DNA of 64,000 bases, taken from NCBI RefSeq assembly GCF_000620505.1, contig NZ_JIBC01000009.1, positions 248,001 through 312,000 on the forward strand, written 5' to 3'. Positions 36,758-47,157 of this stretch are shown here, piece after piece; position 1 is the first letter of the stretch; each line of letters begins with the position of its first letter. The translations under genes and the position numbers were made by a program. The notes under the pieces were generated by a model. That model did no database searches, had not been told where the DNA came from, and saw nothing but the letters and a program-made list of their open reading frames with translations. This stretch comes from Sulfitobacter sp. 20_GPM-1509m. GTDB lineage: Bacteria > Pseudomonadota > Alphaproteobacteria > Rhodobacterales > Rhodobacteraceae.

Positions 36758-36782
36758 TCGCAACGAAAAAGGAATATGACAC

Positions 36783-37151
36783 GTGGCACGTATCGCCGGC
36801 GTTAACATCCCCACTGCAAAGCGGGTTCCAATCGCCCTCACCTACATCACCGGTATCGGTAACACTTCGGCCAAAGCCATCTGCGAAGCAGTTGGCATCG
36901 ACGCATCGCGTCGTGTGAACGAACTGTCCGACGCCGAAGTTCTGAAAATCCGTGAGCACATCGACGAAAACTACACCGTCGAAGGTGACCTGCGTCGTGA
37001 CACGCAGATGAACATCAAACGCCTGATGGACCTGGGCTGCTACCGTGGCCTGCGTCACCGTCGCAACCTGCCCGTCCGTGGTCAGCGTACTCACACCAAC
37101 GCACGTACTCGCAAAGGCCCCGCAAAGGCCATTGCCGGTAAGAAGAAATAA
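36783..37151 (+). CDS. rpsM: 30S ribosomal protein S13
   Basis: A 122-aa S13 in the 30S head, contacting P-site tRNA. It starts with [18 protein letters not shown] and [24 protein letters not shown] are conserved. A ribosome-binding site is AAAAAGGA. First gene of the alpha-type segment. Confidence 0.97.
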   Translation: MARIAGVNIPTAKRVPIALTYITGIGNTSAKAICEAVGIDASRRVNELSDAEVLKIREHIDENYTVEGDLRRDTQMNIKRLMDLGCYRGLRHRRNLPVRGQRTHTNARTRKGPAKAIAGKKK

Positions 37152-37166
37152 GGGAGGCTCTGATCA

Positions 37167-37556
37167 ATGGCACGCGATAAGACACGTACAAAGAAAAAAG
37201 AGCGCAAGAACATCGCCGCTGGTGTGGCGCATGTGAACTCTTCCTTCAACAACACCAAGATCCTGATCTCGGACGTTCAAGGCAACGCGATTGCATGGTC
37301 GTCCGCAGGCACCATGGGCTTTAAGGGATCGCGTAAATCGACACCTTACGCTGCCCAGATGGCCGCCGAAGATGCAGGCAAAAAAGCACAAGACCACGGC
37401 GTGAAAACGCTGGAAGTCGAAGTGCAAGGCCCCGGCTCGGGCCGTGAGAGCGCATTGCGCGCCCTGGCGGCTGTCGGCTTCAACATCACGTCGATCCGTG
37501 ACGTGACACCGATGGCCCACAACGGCTGCCGTCCGCCGAAACGCCGCCGCGTCTAA
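37167..37556 (+). CDS. rpsK: 30S ribosomal protein S11
   Basis: A 129-aa S11 on the 30S platform. [27 protein letters not shown] and the [27 protein letters not shown] block are typical, with the basic end RPPKRRRV. Followed by a strong hairpin before rpoA. Confidence 0.97.
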   Translation: MARDKTRTKKKERKNIAAGVAHVNSSFNNTKILISDVQGNAIAWSSAGTMGFKGSRKSTPYAAQMAAEDAGKKAQDHGVKTLEVEVQGPGSGRESALRALAAVGFNITSIRDVTPMAHNGCRPPKRRRV

Positions 37557-37572
37557 GCTGACTTTTACTATC

Positions 37573-37611
37573 GGGGCTGCGTGTTTGCACGCGGCCCCAA
37601 TCCGCTTTTTT
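37573..37611 (+). terminator. hairpin or attenuator between rpsK and rpoA
   Basis: GGGGCTGCGTG, loop TTTG, CACGCGGCCCC: 11 bp including one G-U pair, then AATCCGCTTTTTTG. The T-run starts 7 bases from the stem, so termination is probably partial; rpoA would be expressed at a lower level than the ribosomal genes. Confidence 0.5.
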
Positions 37612-37668
37612 GAAACCTCGGGAGTCTGCTCCTTCGGGACATAGGGACAGACAGGAATGGAGGGACGT

Positions 37669-38685
37669 ATGATCCACAAAAATTGGGCTGAATTGATCAA
37701 GCCTCAGCAGCTTGACGTGAAACCGGGCAATGACCCGGCCCGTCAGGCCACAGTGATCGCCGAACCGCTGGAACGCGGCTTTGGTCTGACCATGGGCAAC
37801 GCCCTGCGCCGCGTGCTGATGAGCTCGCTGCAAGGTGCGGCCATCACATCGGTGCAAATCGACAACGTGCTGCACGAGTTTTCCTCGGTGGCCGGTGTGC
37901 GTGAAGACGTGACCGACATCATCCTGAACCTCAAGGGCGTCAGCCTGAGCATGGAAGTCGAAGGGCCCAAGCGCCTGTCGATTTCGGCTAAAGGTCCGGG
38001 CGTTGTCACTGCCGGCGACATCTCGGAAAGCAATGGCATTGCGATTCTGAACCGCGAGCACGTGATCTGCCACCTGGATGACGGTGCCGATCTGTACATG
38101 GAACTGACGGTCAACACCGGCAAGGGCTATGTCGCAGCCGACAAGAACAAACCCGAAGACGCGCCCATCGGCCTGATCCCGATCGACGCGATCTATTCGC
38201 CCGTCAAACGCGTCAGCTATGACGTGCAGCCGACCCGCGAAGGTCAGGTTCTGGACTATGACAAGCTGACCATGAAAGTGGAAACAGACGGTTCGATCAC
38301 GCCGGACGACGCCGTGGCCTTTGCCGCGCGTATCCTGCAGGACCAGCTGGGCATCTTCGTCAACTTCGACGAGCCGGAATCGGCATCGCGTCAGGACGAC
38401 GACGACGGTCTCGAGTTCAACCCGCTTCTGCTGAAGAAAGTGGACGAACTGGAACTGTCCGTGCGTTCGGCCAACTGCCTGAAGAACGACAACATCGTCT
38501 ATATCGGCGACCTGATCCAGAAGACCGAAGCAGAAATGCTGCGCACGCCGAACTTTGGCCGCAAGTCCCTGAACGAGATCAAGGAAGTGCTGTCGGGCAT
38601 GGGTCTGCACCTTGGCATGGACGTCGAGGACTGGCCACCAGACAACATCGAGGATCTGGCGAAGAAATTCGAAGATTCCTTCTAA
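37669..38685 (+). CDS. rpoA: DNA-directed RNA polymerase subunit alpha
   Basis: A 338-aa RNA polymerase alpha. The N-terminal assembly domain has [21 protein letters not shown]; the C-terminal domain has [20 protein letters not shown] and [14 protein letters not shown], the promoter- and activator-contacting helices. The ATG at 37669 lies 5 bases after GGAGGG and gives the standard [10 protein letters not shown]; an ATG at 37657 is rejected. Confidence 0.98.
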   Translation: MIHKNWAELIKPQQLDVKPGNDPARQATVIAEPLERGFGLTMGNALRRVLMSSLQGAAITSVQIDNVLHEFSSVAGVREDVTDIILNLKGVSLSMEVEGPKRLSISAKGPGVVTAGDISESNGIAILNREHVICHLDDGADLYMELTVNTGKGYVAADKNKPEDAPIGLIPIDAIYSPVKRVSYDVQPTREGQVLDYDKLTMKVETDGSITPDDAVAFAARILQDQLGIFVNFDEPESASRQDDDDGLEFNPLLLKKVDELELSVRSANCLKNDNIVYIGDLIQKTEAEMLRTPNFGRKSLNEIKEVLSGMGLHLGMDVEDWPPDNIEDLAKKFEDSF

Positions 38686-38817
38686 GACGACCCCGAGGCG
38701 GGGGAAACCCCGCCCCGGACCACGACCGGGCCCAAAGCCCCAAGGAGAGCCCAAGACACGCATCGCGGGCCAGACAAAGCAAAACAGCCCGTAGAGGGCA
38801 CATCTAGGAGAACGAAC

Positions 38818-39234
38818 ATGCGTCACGCACGTGGATACCGCCGCCTGAACCGCACACATGAGCACCGCAAGGCGCTGTGGGCAAACATGGCCGGCTCGCT
38901 CATCGAACATGAGCAAATCAAGACAACCCTGCCCAAAGCGAAAGAGCTGAAGCCGATCATCGAGAAAATGATCACGCTGGCGAAACGCGGTGACCTGCAC
39001 GCCCGCCGTCAGGCCGCATCGAAGCTGAAACAAGACGCTTTCGTCGAGAAACTGTTCGCAGTTCTGGGCCCGCGCTACAAAGACCGCCAAGGTGGTTACG
39101 TGCGCGTCCTGAAAGCCGGTTTCCGTTACGGTGACATGGCGCCCATGGCGATCATCGAATTCGTGGACCGCGACCGCGACGCCAAAGGCGCCGCAGACAA
39201 AGCGCGTCTGGTCGAAGTCGAAGCCGAAGATTGA
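38818..39234 (+). CDS. rplQ: 50S ribosomal protein L17
   Basis: A 138-aa L17 at the tunnel exit. [20 protein letters not shown], the [21 protein letters not shown] stretch and [28 protein letters not shown] are conserved. AGGAG lies 7 bases upstream. It closes the ribosomal region; rpsD is absent. Confidence 0.97.
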   Translation: MRHARGYRRLNRTHEHRKALWANMAGSLIEHEQIKTTLPKAKELKPIIEKMITLAKRGDLHARRQAASKLKQDAFVEKLFAVLGPRYKDRQGGYVRVLKAGFRYGDMAPMAIIEFVDRDRDAKGAADKARLVEVEAED

Positions 39235-39265
39235 TTTTTGTCGGGGCCTGCGGGTCTGGACATCG

Positions 39266-39296
39266 AAACGCCGCCCCGGATCGGGGCGGCGTTTTG
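39266..39296. terminator. bidirectional terminator after rplQ
   Basis: AAACGCCGCCCCG, loop GATC, CGGGGCGGCGTTTT: strong stem with A and T runs between rplQ and the convergent host-attachment gene. Confidence 0.85.
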
Positions 39297-39311
39297 CGTT
39301 TGTACGAGAGC

Positions 39312-39767
39312 TTAAGCGGTTTCCATCTCGTGCTTGACGATTTTCTCGATCTCGCTCACCGAATGGTTGGTCAGCGTTTTCGGGATCTCGGCCACGATCT
39401 TGTCAGTCACTTCCGAATGCATTTCCTCGCGCAGGATGCCCAGGACTTTCGGGCTGGCCACGATCACCAGCTTCTTGAAGTGACCCGCGTGGGCTTCCTT
39501 GTACAGCATGTCCGACAGATCCTTGGCAAAGCGTTCCTTGGCCAGTTCGTGCCAGTCGGTGTCATCCAGCGCCGAACGTTGGTTCACCCCGCCATCCTGC
39601 ATCCGCCCGGGCCGGTTGGCCGATTGCTCGCGGTCTGACGGGTTGTCCTGCTGTTCGGTGTCCGTGACTTCAAAATTCGGGTCCTGAAGGTCGGTCAGGT
39701 TGCGCATGAACAGCGCCTTTTCACTGTCCGTCACCACGATCCAGGTGTCTTTTTCCAGCTTTGCCAT
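39312..39767 (-). CDS. host attachment family protein
   Basis: A 151-aa protein of the family named for attachment to host cells (PF10116-like). WIVVTDSEKALFMRN at the start and KLVIVASPKVLGILREEM, followed by the HSVSEIEKIV end, are typical. Members are related to eRF1-type ribonuclease-like folds, but no catalytic set is established. It is probably cytoplasmic, with no signal peptide. Divergent from the DegP-like gene. The name reflects a plant-symbiosis phenotype in a relative and does not prove that role here. Confidence 0.75.
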   Translation of the reverse strand: MAKLEKDTWIVVTDSEKALFMRNLTDLQDPNFEVTDTEQQDNPSDREQSANRPGRMQDGGVNQRSALDDTDWHELAKERFAKDLSDMLYKEAHAGHFKKLVIVASPKVLGILREEMHSEVTDKIVAEIPKTLTNHSVSEIEKIVKHEMETA

Positions 39768-39839
39768 TTCGAATGTCCTTTCCTGAACAGTTTCAGGGGG
39801 TAAACGGATGGGAAGGGGTGGGGGTTCCGTCTGCAGGCG

Positions 39840-39871
39840 ACCGGGGGCAAAGCCCCGCCTGTGCCCCCGGT
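39840..39871. repeat. inverted repeat in the DegP-gene leader
   Basis: ACCGGGGGCA (39840-39849) and TGCCCCCGGT (39862-39871) are perfect complements. The block resembles the core of the family 1 repeats (CCGGGGGCA and CAAAGCCCC). It lies 60 bases before the protease start. Confidence 0.45.
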
Positions 39872-39931
39872 GCCCCAGCCTTGCAATTGCCGTCCCGTCT
39901 GGGCATATCCCAAGGGCAAACCGGAGGTGCC

Positions 39932-41315
39932 ATGAGACGTTTCATCCTTGCCGCAACATTGGTTTTCACAGCCCTGGGCGCTCAGGCGCAGACCATGGAC
40001 AAAGTCCCGCAAAGCCAGGGCGAAATCTCGCTCAGCTTCGCCCCCGTGGTGCGACAGGCGGCCCCCGCCGTGGTCAACATCTACGCCAAATGGGTGACCG
40101 AGGGGCGCCAGACCCCGTTCATGAACGACCCTTTCTTTGACCGCTTCTTTGAGGGCATGGGCCGCCAAGAACCGCGCGTTCAAAGCTCGCTTGGCTCGGG
40201 TGTGATCCTCAGTGCCGACGGGCTGATGGTCACCAATTACCATGTGGTCGGCATGGCCACCGAAATCCGCGTGGTGCTGACCGACCGCACAGAATATGCC
40301 GCCGACGTGCTGCTGGCCGATCAGGACAGCGATCTGGCGGTGCTGCAACTGGTCGGCGCGCACGATCTGCCCTTTGTCACCCTGCGCGACAGCGCCACCG
40401 TCGAGGTGGGCGAACTGGTGCTGGCCATCGGCAATCCCTTTGGCGTCGGGCAAACCGTGTCCAGCGGCATCGTGTCTGGCCTCGCGCGGTCGGGCGGGGC
40501 CGGGGGCGCAGGGCATGGGTATTTCATCCAGACCGACGCGCCGATCAACCCCGGCAACTCGGGTGGCGCGCTGGTGGACATGGGCGGCCGCGTGATCGGC
40601 ATCAACACCCGCATCGTCAGCAAATCGGGCGGCTCGAACGGCATCGGTTTCGCGATTCCTGCGGGGCTGGTCCACAGTTTTGTCGAACAGGCACAGGCGG
40701 GGGCCACCTCCTTTGGCCGCCCGTGGGCGGGGATGACGGGCCAGCCGGTTGATTATGACATGGCGCAGTCGCTGAACCTGCCGTCGGTCAGCGGTATCGT
40801 CGTGTCGGGTCTGCACCCCAGCAGCCCGTTTCTGTCCGCAGGCTTCGAAGTGGGCGATGTTATTGCCGCGGTGGACGGCCTGCCGGTGAACACGCCGTCC
40901 GAAATGGTCTACCGCATGACCGTTGCGGGCCTTGGCAAAACATCACAGATCACGCGGGTGCGCGACGGGCAATCGCAGGACGTCGCTGTCGAGCTGCTGG
41001 CCGCCCCCGATGATCCGCCCCGCGACCCGCAGACCTTTGGCCCGCAGTCGCGCTTTCCCGGGCTGACCGTGGCACGCATCAATCCGGCGGTGATTGCCGA
41101 AATGAACCTGCCGATCGAGGCCGAGGGCGTTGTCGTCACGCAACTGGAAGGCCCCGCAGCCCGTTCGGGACTGCGCCCCGGTGACATCATCGAAACGCTG
41201 AATGATGTGGCGATCACCGATCCGGAAATGTTCCGGAAAACGCTTGAGGCTTCGGGCCGTTGGTACGCCTTTGGGCTGATCCGTGACGGGCGTCGTGCCG
41301 GACTGCGGTTGCGCG

Positions 41316-41323
<8 letters not shown>
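39932..41323 (+). CDS. DegP/HtrA-like serine protease with two PDZ domains
   Basis: A 463-aa periplasmic protease. A signal peptide runs from MRRFILAATLVFTALGAQA, cut near residue 19. The trypsin-like domain holds the triad His104 (TNYHVV), Asp134 (DSDLAVL) and Ser210 (NPGNSGGAL). Two PDZ domains follow (SPFLSAGFEVGDVI near 310 and GPAARSGLRPGDII near 420). It belongs to the DegQ/DegP group that degrades misfolded envelope proteins. The ATG at 39932 follows CCGGAGG. It overlaps rarA by 8 nt. Confidence 0.93.
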
Positions 41324-42626
<1,303 letters not shown>

Positions 42627-42993
42627 GGTTTGGCTTGAGGCCAAAATGACCTTGCCACATAGGGCAGCGCCCGACCGCGGGTGGGCATCACGACGTTCTT
42701 GACTGCCAGTTTATTTTTAGTCTTTGGCGTGCGGGAGAAGAGGTGAAACACGGTGAGGAAGCGCCCGCCCATGGGGCGGTCGGGCGCTGCCCGGCGGCTC
42801 TTCGAGCCTTAACTCCGGGCTTGGTGAGCAGGGTTAGCGGACCCCCGCGTTCTTTCTTCGAACGTCTGATCTGGTTCGGATCTGCCTAACGCGACCCGTA
42901 GACGAGATTCAGAGAATTCCGCCGATCGCGCGATCCAAGCGCGAAAGCCGAGGAAAACTTGACTCTTCCGCGTGGCCGCGCGATGGACGCGCC
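42627..42993. other. interval between rarA and fluC
   Basis: About 370 bp. It contains the family 2 repeat at 42662-42792 and possibly the fluC promoter; TTGACT at 42958 has no clear -10. No fluoride riboswitch pattern was found. Confidence 0.5.
42662..42792 (+). repeat. inverted-repeat intergenic element, family 2
   Basis: GGGCAGCGCCCGACCGC (42662-42678) and GCGGTCGGGCGCTGCCC (42776-42792) are perfect 17-bp inverted repeats enclosing about 97 bp. The same element, in the other orientation, is at 32646-32830. Shared inner words include CGCGGGTGGGCATC and TCTTTGGCGTG. No protein is encoded. Confidence 0.75.
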
Positions 42994-43374
42994 ATGATCT
43001 CGACCCTACCCCTTGTTGCCCTCGGCGGTGCTATCGGTGCCAGCCTGCGCTATTTGTTTGGCGTGGCCGTTATGCGCATGTTCGGTGCCACCCCGTTCCC
43101 CCTTGCGATCATCGGGGTCAACGTCCTCGGGTCGATCCTGATGGGCGTGTTCGTGGTGGCTGCGGCACAGCGGGGGCTGACGCATTTGTCGCCCCTGGTG
43201 ATGACGGGGCTGCTGGGTGGGTTCACCACATTTTCCGCCTTTTCGCTGGAAACCGTCGGCCTGATCGAGCGGGGCCAGTTCGGCCTTGCCGTGGCCTATG
43301 TCACCCTGTCCGTGGGGTGTTCGGTGCTGGGCCTGATGCTGGGCATGATACTTGCCCGAGGAGCTTTTGTATGA
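42994..43374 (+). CDS. fluC: fluoride ion channel Fluc/CrcB
   Basis: A 126-aa four-segment membrane protein that exports fluoride as a dual-topology dimer. GGAIGASLRY, the NVLGSILMG segment with its conserved Asn, and GGFTTFSAFSLE, with the two channel-lining Phe residues, are all present. It overlaps the pseudouridine synthase start (ATGA) and heads a four-gene overlapped operon. Confidence 0.93.
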   Translation: MISTLPLVALGGAIGASLRYLFGVAVMRMFGATPFPLAIIGVNVLGSILMGVFVVAAAQRGLTHLSPLVMTGLLGGFTTFSAFSLETVGLIERGQFGLAVAYVTLSVGCSVLGLMLGMILARGAFV

Positions 43375-44414
43375 GCCGTGTTCAAACCGTCACCGTGGCC
43401 CCCGACGAGGCCGACCAGCGGCTGGATCGCTGGATGAAGAAACGCTTTCCGCAGGTCAGCCAGGGCATGATCGAAAAGTTTTGCCGCAAGGGTGAAATCC
43501 GCGTCGAAGGCGGGCGGGTGAAATCCGCCACCCGTCTTGAAGTGGGTCAGACCGTGCGCATTCCGCCGCTGCCCGACGAAGCCGCGCCGGTGATCCAGCG
43601 CACGCGCATTTCCGACGCAGATGCCAAGATGATCCGCAACTGCGTGATCTACCGCGACGATCATGTGATCGCGCTGAACAAGCCCCCCGGTCTGGCCGTG
43701 CAGGGTGGCTCGGGGCAGGCGGATCGCCATGTCGATGCGCTGTCGGATGCGCTGATTTTCGACGCCGAGGAAAAACCGCGTCTGGTGCACCGTCTGGACC
43801 GCGACACGTCGGGCGTGTTGTTGCTGGCGCGCACGCGGCTGGCGGCCAAGGCGCTGACCGCGTCGATGCGTCACCGCGAAACCCGCAAGATTTACTGGGC
43901 CATCGTCGCCGGTGTGCCCACGCCCTATCTGGGCGAGGTCCGTTACGGGCTGGTCAAGGCCGGCGGTCACGGCAAGGGCGGCGAGGGCGAAAAGATGATC
44001 GCCGTGCATCCGCGCGACGTGGACAGCACGCCGGGCGCGAAACGGGCGCACAGCCTCTATGCCACGCTGTTCCGCGTGGGGTCGCGTGCGTCCTGGGTGG
44101 CGCTGGAGCCGATCACAGGCCGCACCCACCAGCTGCGCGCGCATATGGCCGAAGTGGGCCACCCGATTGTCGGTGACGGCAAATACGGCGGCTCGGGTCA
44201 GGAAAACCTGGGCGACGGCTGGGGTGCGCAACTGGGCGGAATCATTTCGAAAAAGCTGCACCTGCACGCGCGGATGATGCGGTTCGAGCATCCCCACACC
44301 CGCAAGGTGATCACGATCACGGCGGAACTGCCCGACCACATGGCCCACAGCTGGGAGACCTTTGGCTGGACCGAGGATCTGGCCGCGGAAGACCCCTTTG
44401 AGTCGTTGCAATGA
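43371..44414 (+). CDS. RluA-family pseudouridine synthase
   Basis: A 347-aa rRNA pseudouridine synthase. An S4 RNA-binding domain (residues 12-70: ADQRLDRWMKKRFPQVSQ, GEIRVEGGRVK) precedes the catalytic domain, where HRLDRDTSG holds the essential Asp near residue 142. PITGRTHQLRAHMA is the second motif. The layout fits RluC, which modifies several 23S uridines. It starts at the fluC stop overlap, so the long upstream frame is rejected. It overlaps the HAD phosphatase gene by 4 nt. Confidence 0.9.
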   Translation: MSRVQTVTVAPDEADQRLDRWMKKRFPQVSQGMIEKFCRKGEIRVEGGRVKSATRLEVGQTVRIPPLPDEAAPVIQRTRISDADAKMIRNCVIYRDDHVIALNKPPGLAVQGGSGQADRHVDALSDALIFDAEEKPRLVHRLDRDTSGVLLLARTRLAAKALTASMRHRETRKIYWAIVAGVPTPYLGEVRYGLVKAGGHGKGGEGEKMIAVHPRDVDSTPGAKRAHSLYATLFRVGSRASWVALEPITGRTHQLRAHMAEVGHPIVGDGKYGGSGQENLGDGWGAQLGGIISKKLHLHARMMRFEHPHTRKVITITAELPDHMAHSWETFGWTEDLAAEDPFESLQ

Positions 44415-45094
44415 CGGCACCGCTGCGGCTGGTGATATTCGACGTGGACGGCACGCTGGTCGACAGTCAGGGGCATATCGTGGCCTCGATGACGGCGGCG
44501 TTTCAGGCGCTGGGGGCCGCGGTGCCCACGCGCGAGGCGATTCTTGGCATCGTGGGGCTGTCGCTGGATGTGGCAGTGCCGCGTCTGGCCCCCACGCTGT
44601 CCGGCGCGCAACATGGCGCGTTGGTGCAGGGGTACAAGGACAGTTACCGCAGGCTGCGACTGGCCCATGGTGCGGCAGAGGCGTCGCCACTGTTCCCCGG
44701 CGCGCTTGAGGCGCTGCAAAGGCTGGCAGCAAACGATGATGTTCTGCTGGGCGTTGCCACAGGCAAATCCAAACGCGGCCTTGATGCGCTGATCGAGGCG
44801 CACGGGCTGGAGCGGATGTTCGTCACCCGCCAATGCGCCGATTTCCATCCCTCGAAACCGCATCCGTCGATGATCCACGCCGCCCTGAGCGAGGCGGGCG
44901 TTGATGCGGCCAATGCGGTGATGGTCGGCGACACCAGCTATGACATGGACATGGCGCAGGCCGCCGGGGTGACCGGCATTGGCGTCACCTGGGGCTATCA
45001 CGCGCCTGCTGCCCTCACGGCAGCCACCCACATCGTGCAGGACTTTGACGCCCTGCACAGCACGATCACGACACATTGGAGCCTGCCCGTATGA
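44411..45094 (+). CDS. HAD-IA family hydrolase, phosphoglycolate phosphatase-like
   Basis: A 227-aa HAD phosphatase. IFDVDGTLVDS gives the nucleophile Asp11 and general acid Asp13. KPHPSMIHAAL has the motif III Lys, and MVGDTSYDMDMA the metal-binding Asp pair. Its cap domain and length match Gph-like enzymes, but this family is promiscuous and the substrate is not certain. It overlaps both neighbours by 4 nt. Confidence 0.85.
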   Translation: MTAPLRLVIFDVDGTLVDSQGHIVASMTAAFQALGAAVPTREAILGIVGLSLDVAVPRLAPTLSGAQHGALVQGYKDSYRRLRLAHGAAEASPLFPGALEALQRLAANDDVLLGVATGKSKRGLDALIEAHGLERMFVTRQCADFHPSKPHPSMIHAALSEAGVDAANAVMVGDTSYDMDMAQAAGVTGIGVTWGYHAPAALTAATHIVQDFDALHSTITTHWSLPV

Positions 45095-45804
45095 GCGAGT
45101 GGAAGCAAAAGAAGTTCTGGACCAAGTCCGAAGTGACCGAAGCCGAGGGCGGTTTTGGCGTTGCACTGGACGGGCGCGGCGTGAAAACCCCCGCCAAGGC
45201 GCCTCTGGTGGTGCCGTCGCGCACCATGGCGCAGGCGATTGCCGATGAATGGGCGGCGCAAGAGGGCACCGTGGACCCGATGACCATGCCGTTCACGCGC
45301 AGCGCCAATGCTGCCATCGACAAGGTGCGCGTGCAGCACGCCGAAGTGGCCGACCTGGTGGCAGCCTATGGGGACGCTGATCTGTTGTGCTACCGCGCGG
45401 CAAGCCCCGAGGGGCTGGTGGCGCGGCAGGCGGAAAAATGGGACCCGCTGCTGGACTGGGCGCAAGAGGCGCTGGACGTGAAGCTGGTGACACTCCAGGG
45501 CGTGATGCATGTGCCGCAAGACCCGCGCGCACTGGACACGCTGGTGCGTAAAACCCATGCCCTGGACCCGTTCGAGCTGACCGCTTTTCACGATCTTGTC
45601 AGCCTGTCTGGGTCGCTGATCATCGGTTTTGCGGCTTTGCATGACGCTAGGGCAGCGTCGGATTTGTGGCATCTTTCGCGTCTGGACGAGGAATGGCAGG
45701 CCGAATTCTGGGGCAATGACGACGAGGCAGACGCCCATGCGGCGATCAAGAAAGCCTCGTTTTTACACGCAAAATCCTTTGTGGAGGCCCATCGCGCGGG
45801 CTGA
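45091..45804 (+). CDS. ATP12 family chaperone
   Basis: A 237-aa ATP12-like protein, a chaperone for F1-ATPase alpha subunit assembly in mitochondria and alphaproteobacteria. MSEWKQKKFWTKSEV, GFGVALDGRGVKTPAK, the PMTMPFTRSANAAID block and ADLLCYRA are conserved. The ATG at 45091 overlaps the HAD stop, so the longer frame is rejected. Last gene of the fluC operon. Confidence 0.88.
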   Translation: MSEWKQKKFWTKSEVTEAEGGFGVALDGRGVKTPAKAPLVVPSRTMAQAIADEWAAQEGTVDPMTMPFTRSANAAIDKVRVQHAEVADLVAAYGDADLLCYRAASPEGLVARQAEKWDPLLDWAQEALDVKLVTLQGVMHVPQDPRALDTLVRKTHALDPFELTAFHDLVSLSGSLIIGFAALHDARAASDLWHLSRLDEEWQAEFWGNDDEADAHAAIKKASFLHAKSFVEAHRAG

Positions 45805-45999
45805 TTTTGGCGCGCGCCAAAAACATGGGCATCAGGGACCCCTGATCCATCGTTTTCCGTGATCCCACTCTTGACGTACGAAGATGAATCCGACCACACT
45901 GCCCCTTATCGACAGGGGCAAATCCCTGTCAGTATCGCCTCCGGCTGCAAAAGCCGGTCGAGCCGTCCGAACGGGGCGGAAAATCAGGAAGAGGTAAAA
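45805..45999. other. intergenic region before the bzt operon
   Basis: About 195 bp. A small palindrome, ATCAGG-GACC-CCTGAT, lies at 45828-45847 and could end the fluC operon. TTGACG at 45871 is a -35 candidate without a good -10. No clear NtrC or RpoN site was seen. Confidence 0.35.
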
Positions 46000-47016
46000 A
46001 TGAAAAAAACAGCTATTTTTGGTGCACTGACCATCGCAGGTCTGGCCGCCGGCGCAGCCGCTGCTGGCACACTTGACGATGTCAAAGCACGCGGAAAACT
46101 GAACTGTGGTGTGACAACCGGTCTGGTGGGTTTTGCGGCCCCCGATGCGAACGGCAAATGGGAAGGCTTTGACGTTGCAGTATGCCGCGCAGTCGCCGCT
46201 GCTGTTCTGGGTGACGGCGATGCCGTCGAATTCGTTCCGACAACAGGCAAGACACGCTTTACCGCGCTGGCCTCGGGTGAAATCGACGTTCTGGCCCGTA
46301 ACACCACATGGACCTTCTCGCGCGATGTTGACCTGAAGTTCAACTTTATCGGCGTCAACTACTATGACGGCCAAGGCTTCATGGTTCCCAAGGCTCTGGG
46401 CGTGTCCTCGGCAAAGGATCTGGACGGCGCGACCGTTTGCATCCAGACCGGCACAACAACCGAGCTGAACCTGGCGGACTTCTTCCGCACCAACAACATC
46501 AGCTACGAGCCGGTTCCGATCGAAACCAACGCCGAAGCGCAGCAGCAATACCTTGCCGGTGCCTGTGACGTTTACACCACCGACGCATCGGGTCTGGCCG
46601 CGACTCGCGCCACATTCGAGACACCCGGCGATCACATCCTGCTGCCCGAAATCATCTCGAAAGAGCCGCTGGGCCCGCTGGTCCGTCACGGCGATGACGA
46701 ATGGGGCGACGTGGTTGCATGGACCCTGTACGCGCTGATCGCAGCGGAAGAGCTGGGCGTGACCTCGGCCAACGTTGCGGAAATCGGCACCAGCACCAAC
46801 AACCCCGAGATCAAGCGTCTGCTTGGCACCGAGGGCACGCTGGGTGAAATGATGGGCGTCGACGCGGACTGGGCTGCCAAAGCCATCGCGGTTGGCGGCA
46901 ACTATGGTGAAATCTTTGCCAAGAACATCGGCGAAGAGACACCCATCGGTCTGGCCCGTGGCCTGAACGCACAATGGACCAACGGCGGCCTGATCTACGC
47001 GCCCCCGTTCCGTTAA
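46000..47016 (+). CDS. bztA: amino-acid ABC transporter substrate-binding protein (AapJ/BztA type)
   Basis: A 338-aa periplasmic binding protein for acidic amino acids and their amides (Glu, Gln, Asp, Asn) in the Rhodobacter Bzt system. The signal peptide MKKTAIFGALTIAGLAAGAAAA leads the mature part. GKLNCGVTTGLVGFAAPDANGKWEGFDVAVCRA and TGKTRFTALASGEIDVLARNTTWTFSRD are hallmarks of this class. AGGAAGAGG precedes the ATG at 46000. A 12-bp hairpin follows, as often seen after the most highly expressed gene of an ABC operon. Confidence 0.92.
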   Translation: MKKTAIFGALTIAGLAAGAAAAGTLDDVKARGKLNCGVTTGLVGFAAPDANGKWEGFDVAVCRAVAAAVLGDGDAVEFVPTTGKTRFTALASGEIDVLARNTTWTFSRDVDLKFNFIGVNYYDGQGFMVPKALGVSSAKDLDGATVCIQTGTTTELNLADFFRTNNISYEPVPIETNAEAQQQYLAGACDVYTTDASGLAATRATFETPGDHILLPEIISKEPLGPLVRHGDDEWGDVVAWTLYALIAAEELGVTSANVAEIGTSTNNPEIKRLLGTEGTLGEMMGVDADWAAKAIAVGGNYGEIFAKNIGEETPIGLARGLNAQWTNGGLIYAPPFR

Positions 47017-47027
47017 GTTGAAAACGC

Positions 47028-47057
47028 CGAAGGGCGCGGGTCATACCGCGCCCTTCG
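47028..47057 (+). other. stem-loop between bztA and bztB
   Basis: CGAAGGGCGCGG, loop GTCATA, CCGCGCCCTTCG: a perfect 12-bp stem without a T-run, 11 bases after the bztA stop. It would fit an mRNA-stabilising hairpin that raises binding-protein levels over the permease. Confidence 0.6.
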
Positions 47058-47157
47058 CGCAACCGGCATGACCATGATGCCAGACTAAAAAACGAACCGG
47101 CCGATATAAGCATCACAAGATGCACCGACACAGGCACGGGACACAGGGAACAGTTTC

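Noticed and set aside
42840-42993. Fluoride riboswitch upstream of fluC
   Set aside because: The characteristic GGxGATGG core with its pseudoknot partners is not present; GATGG near 42984 lacks the flanking pattern.
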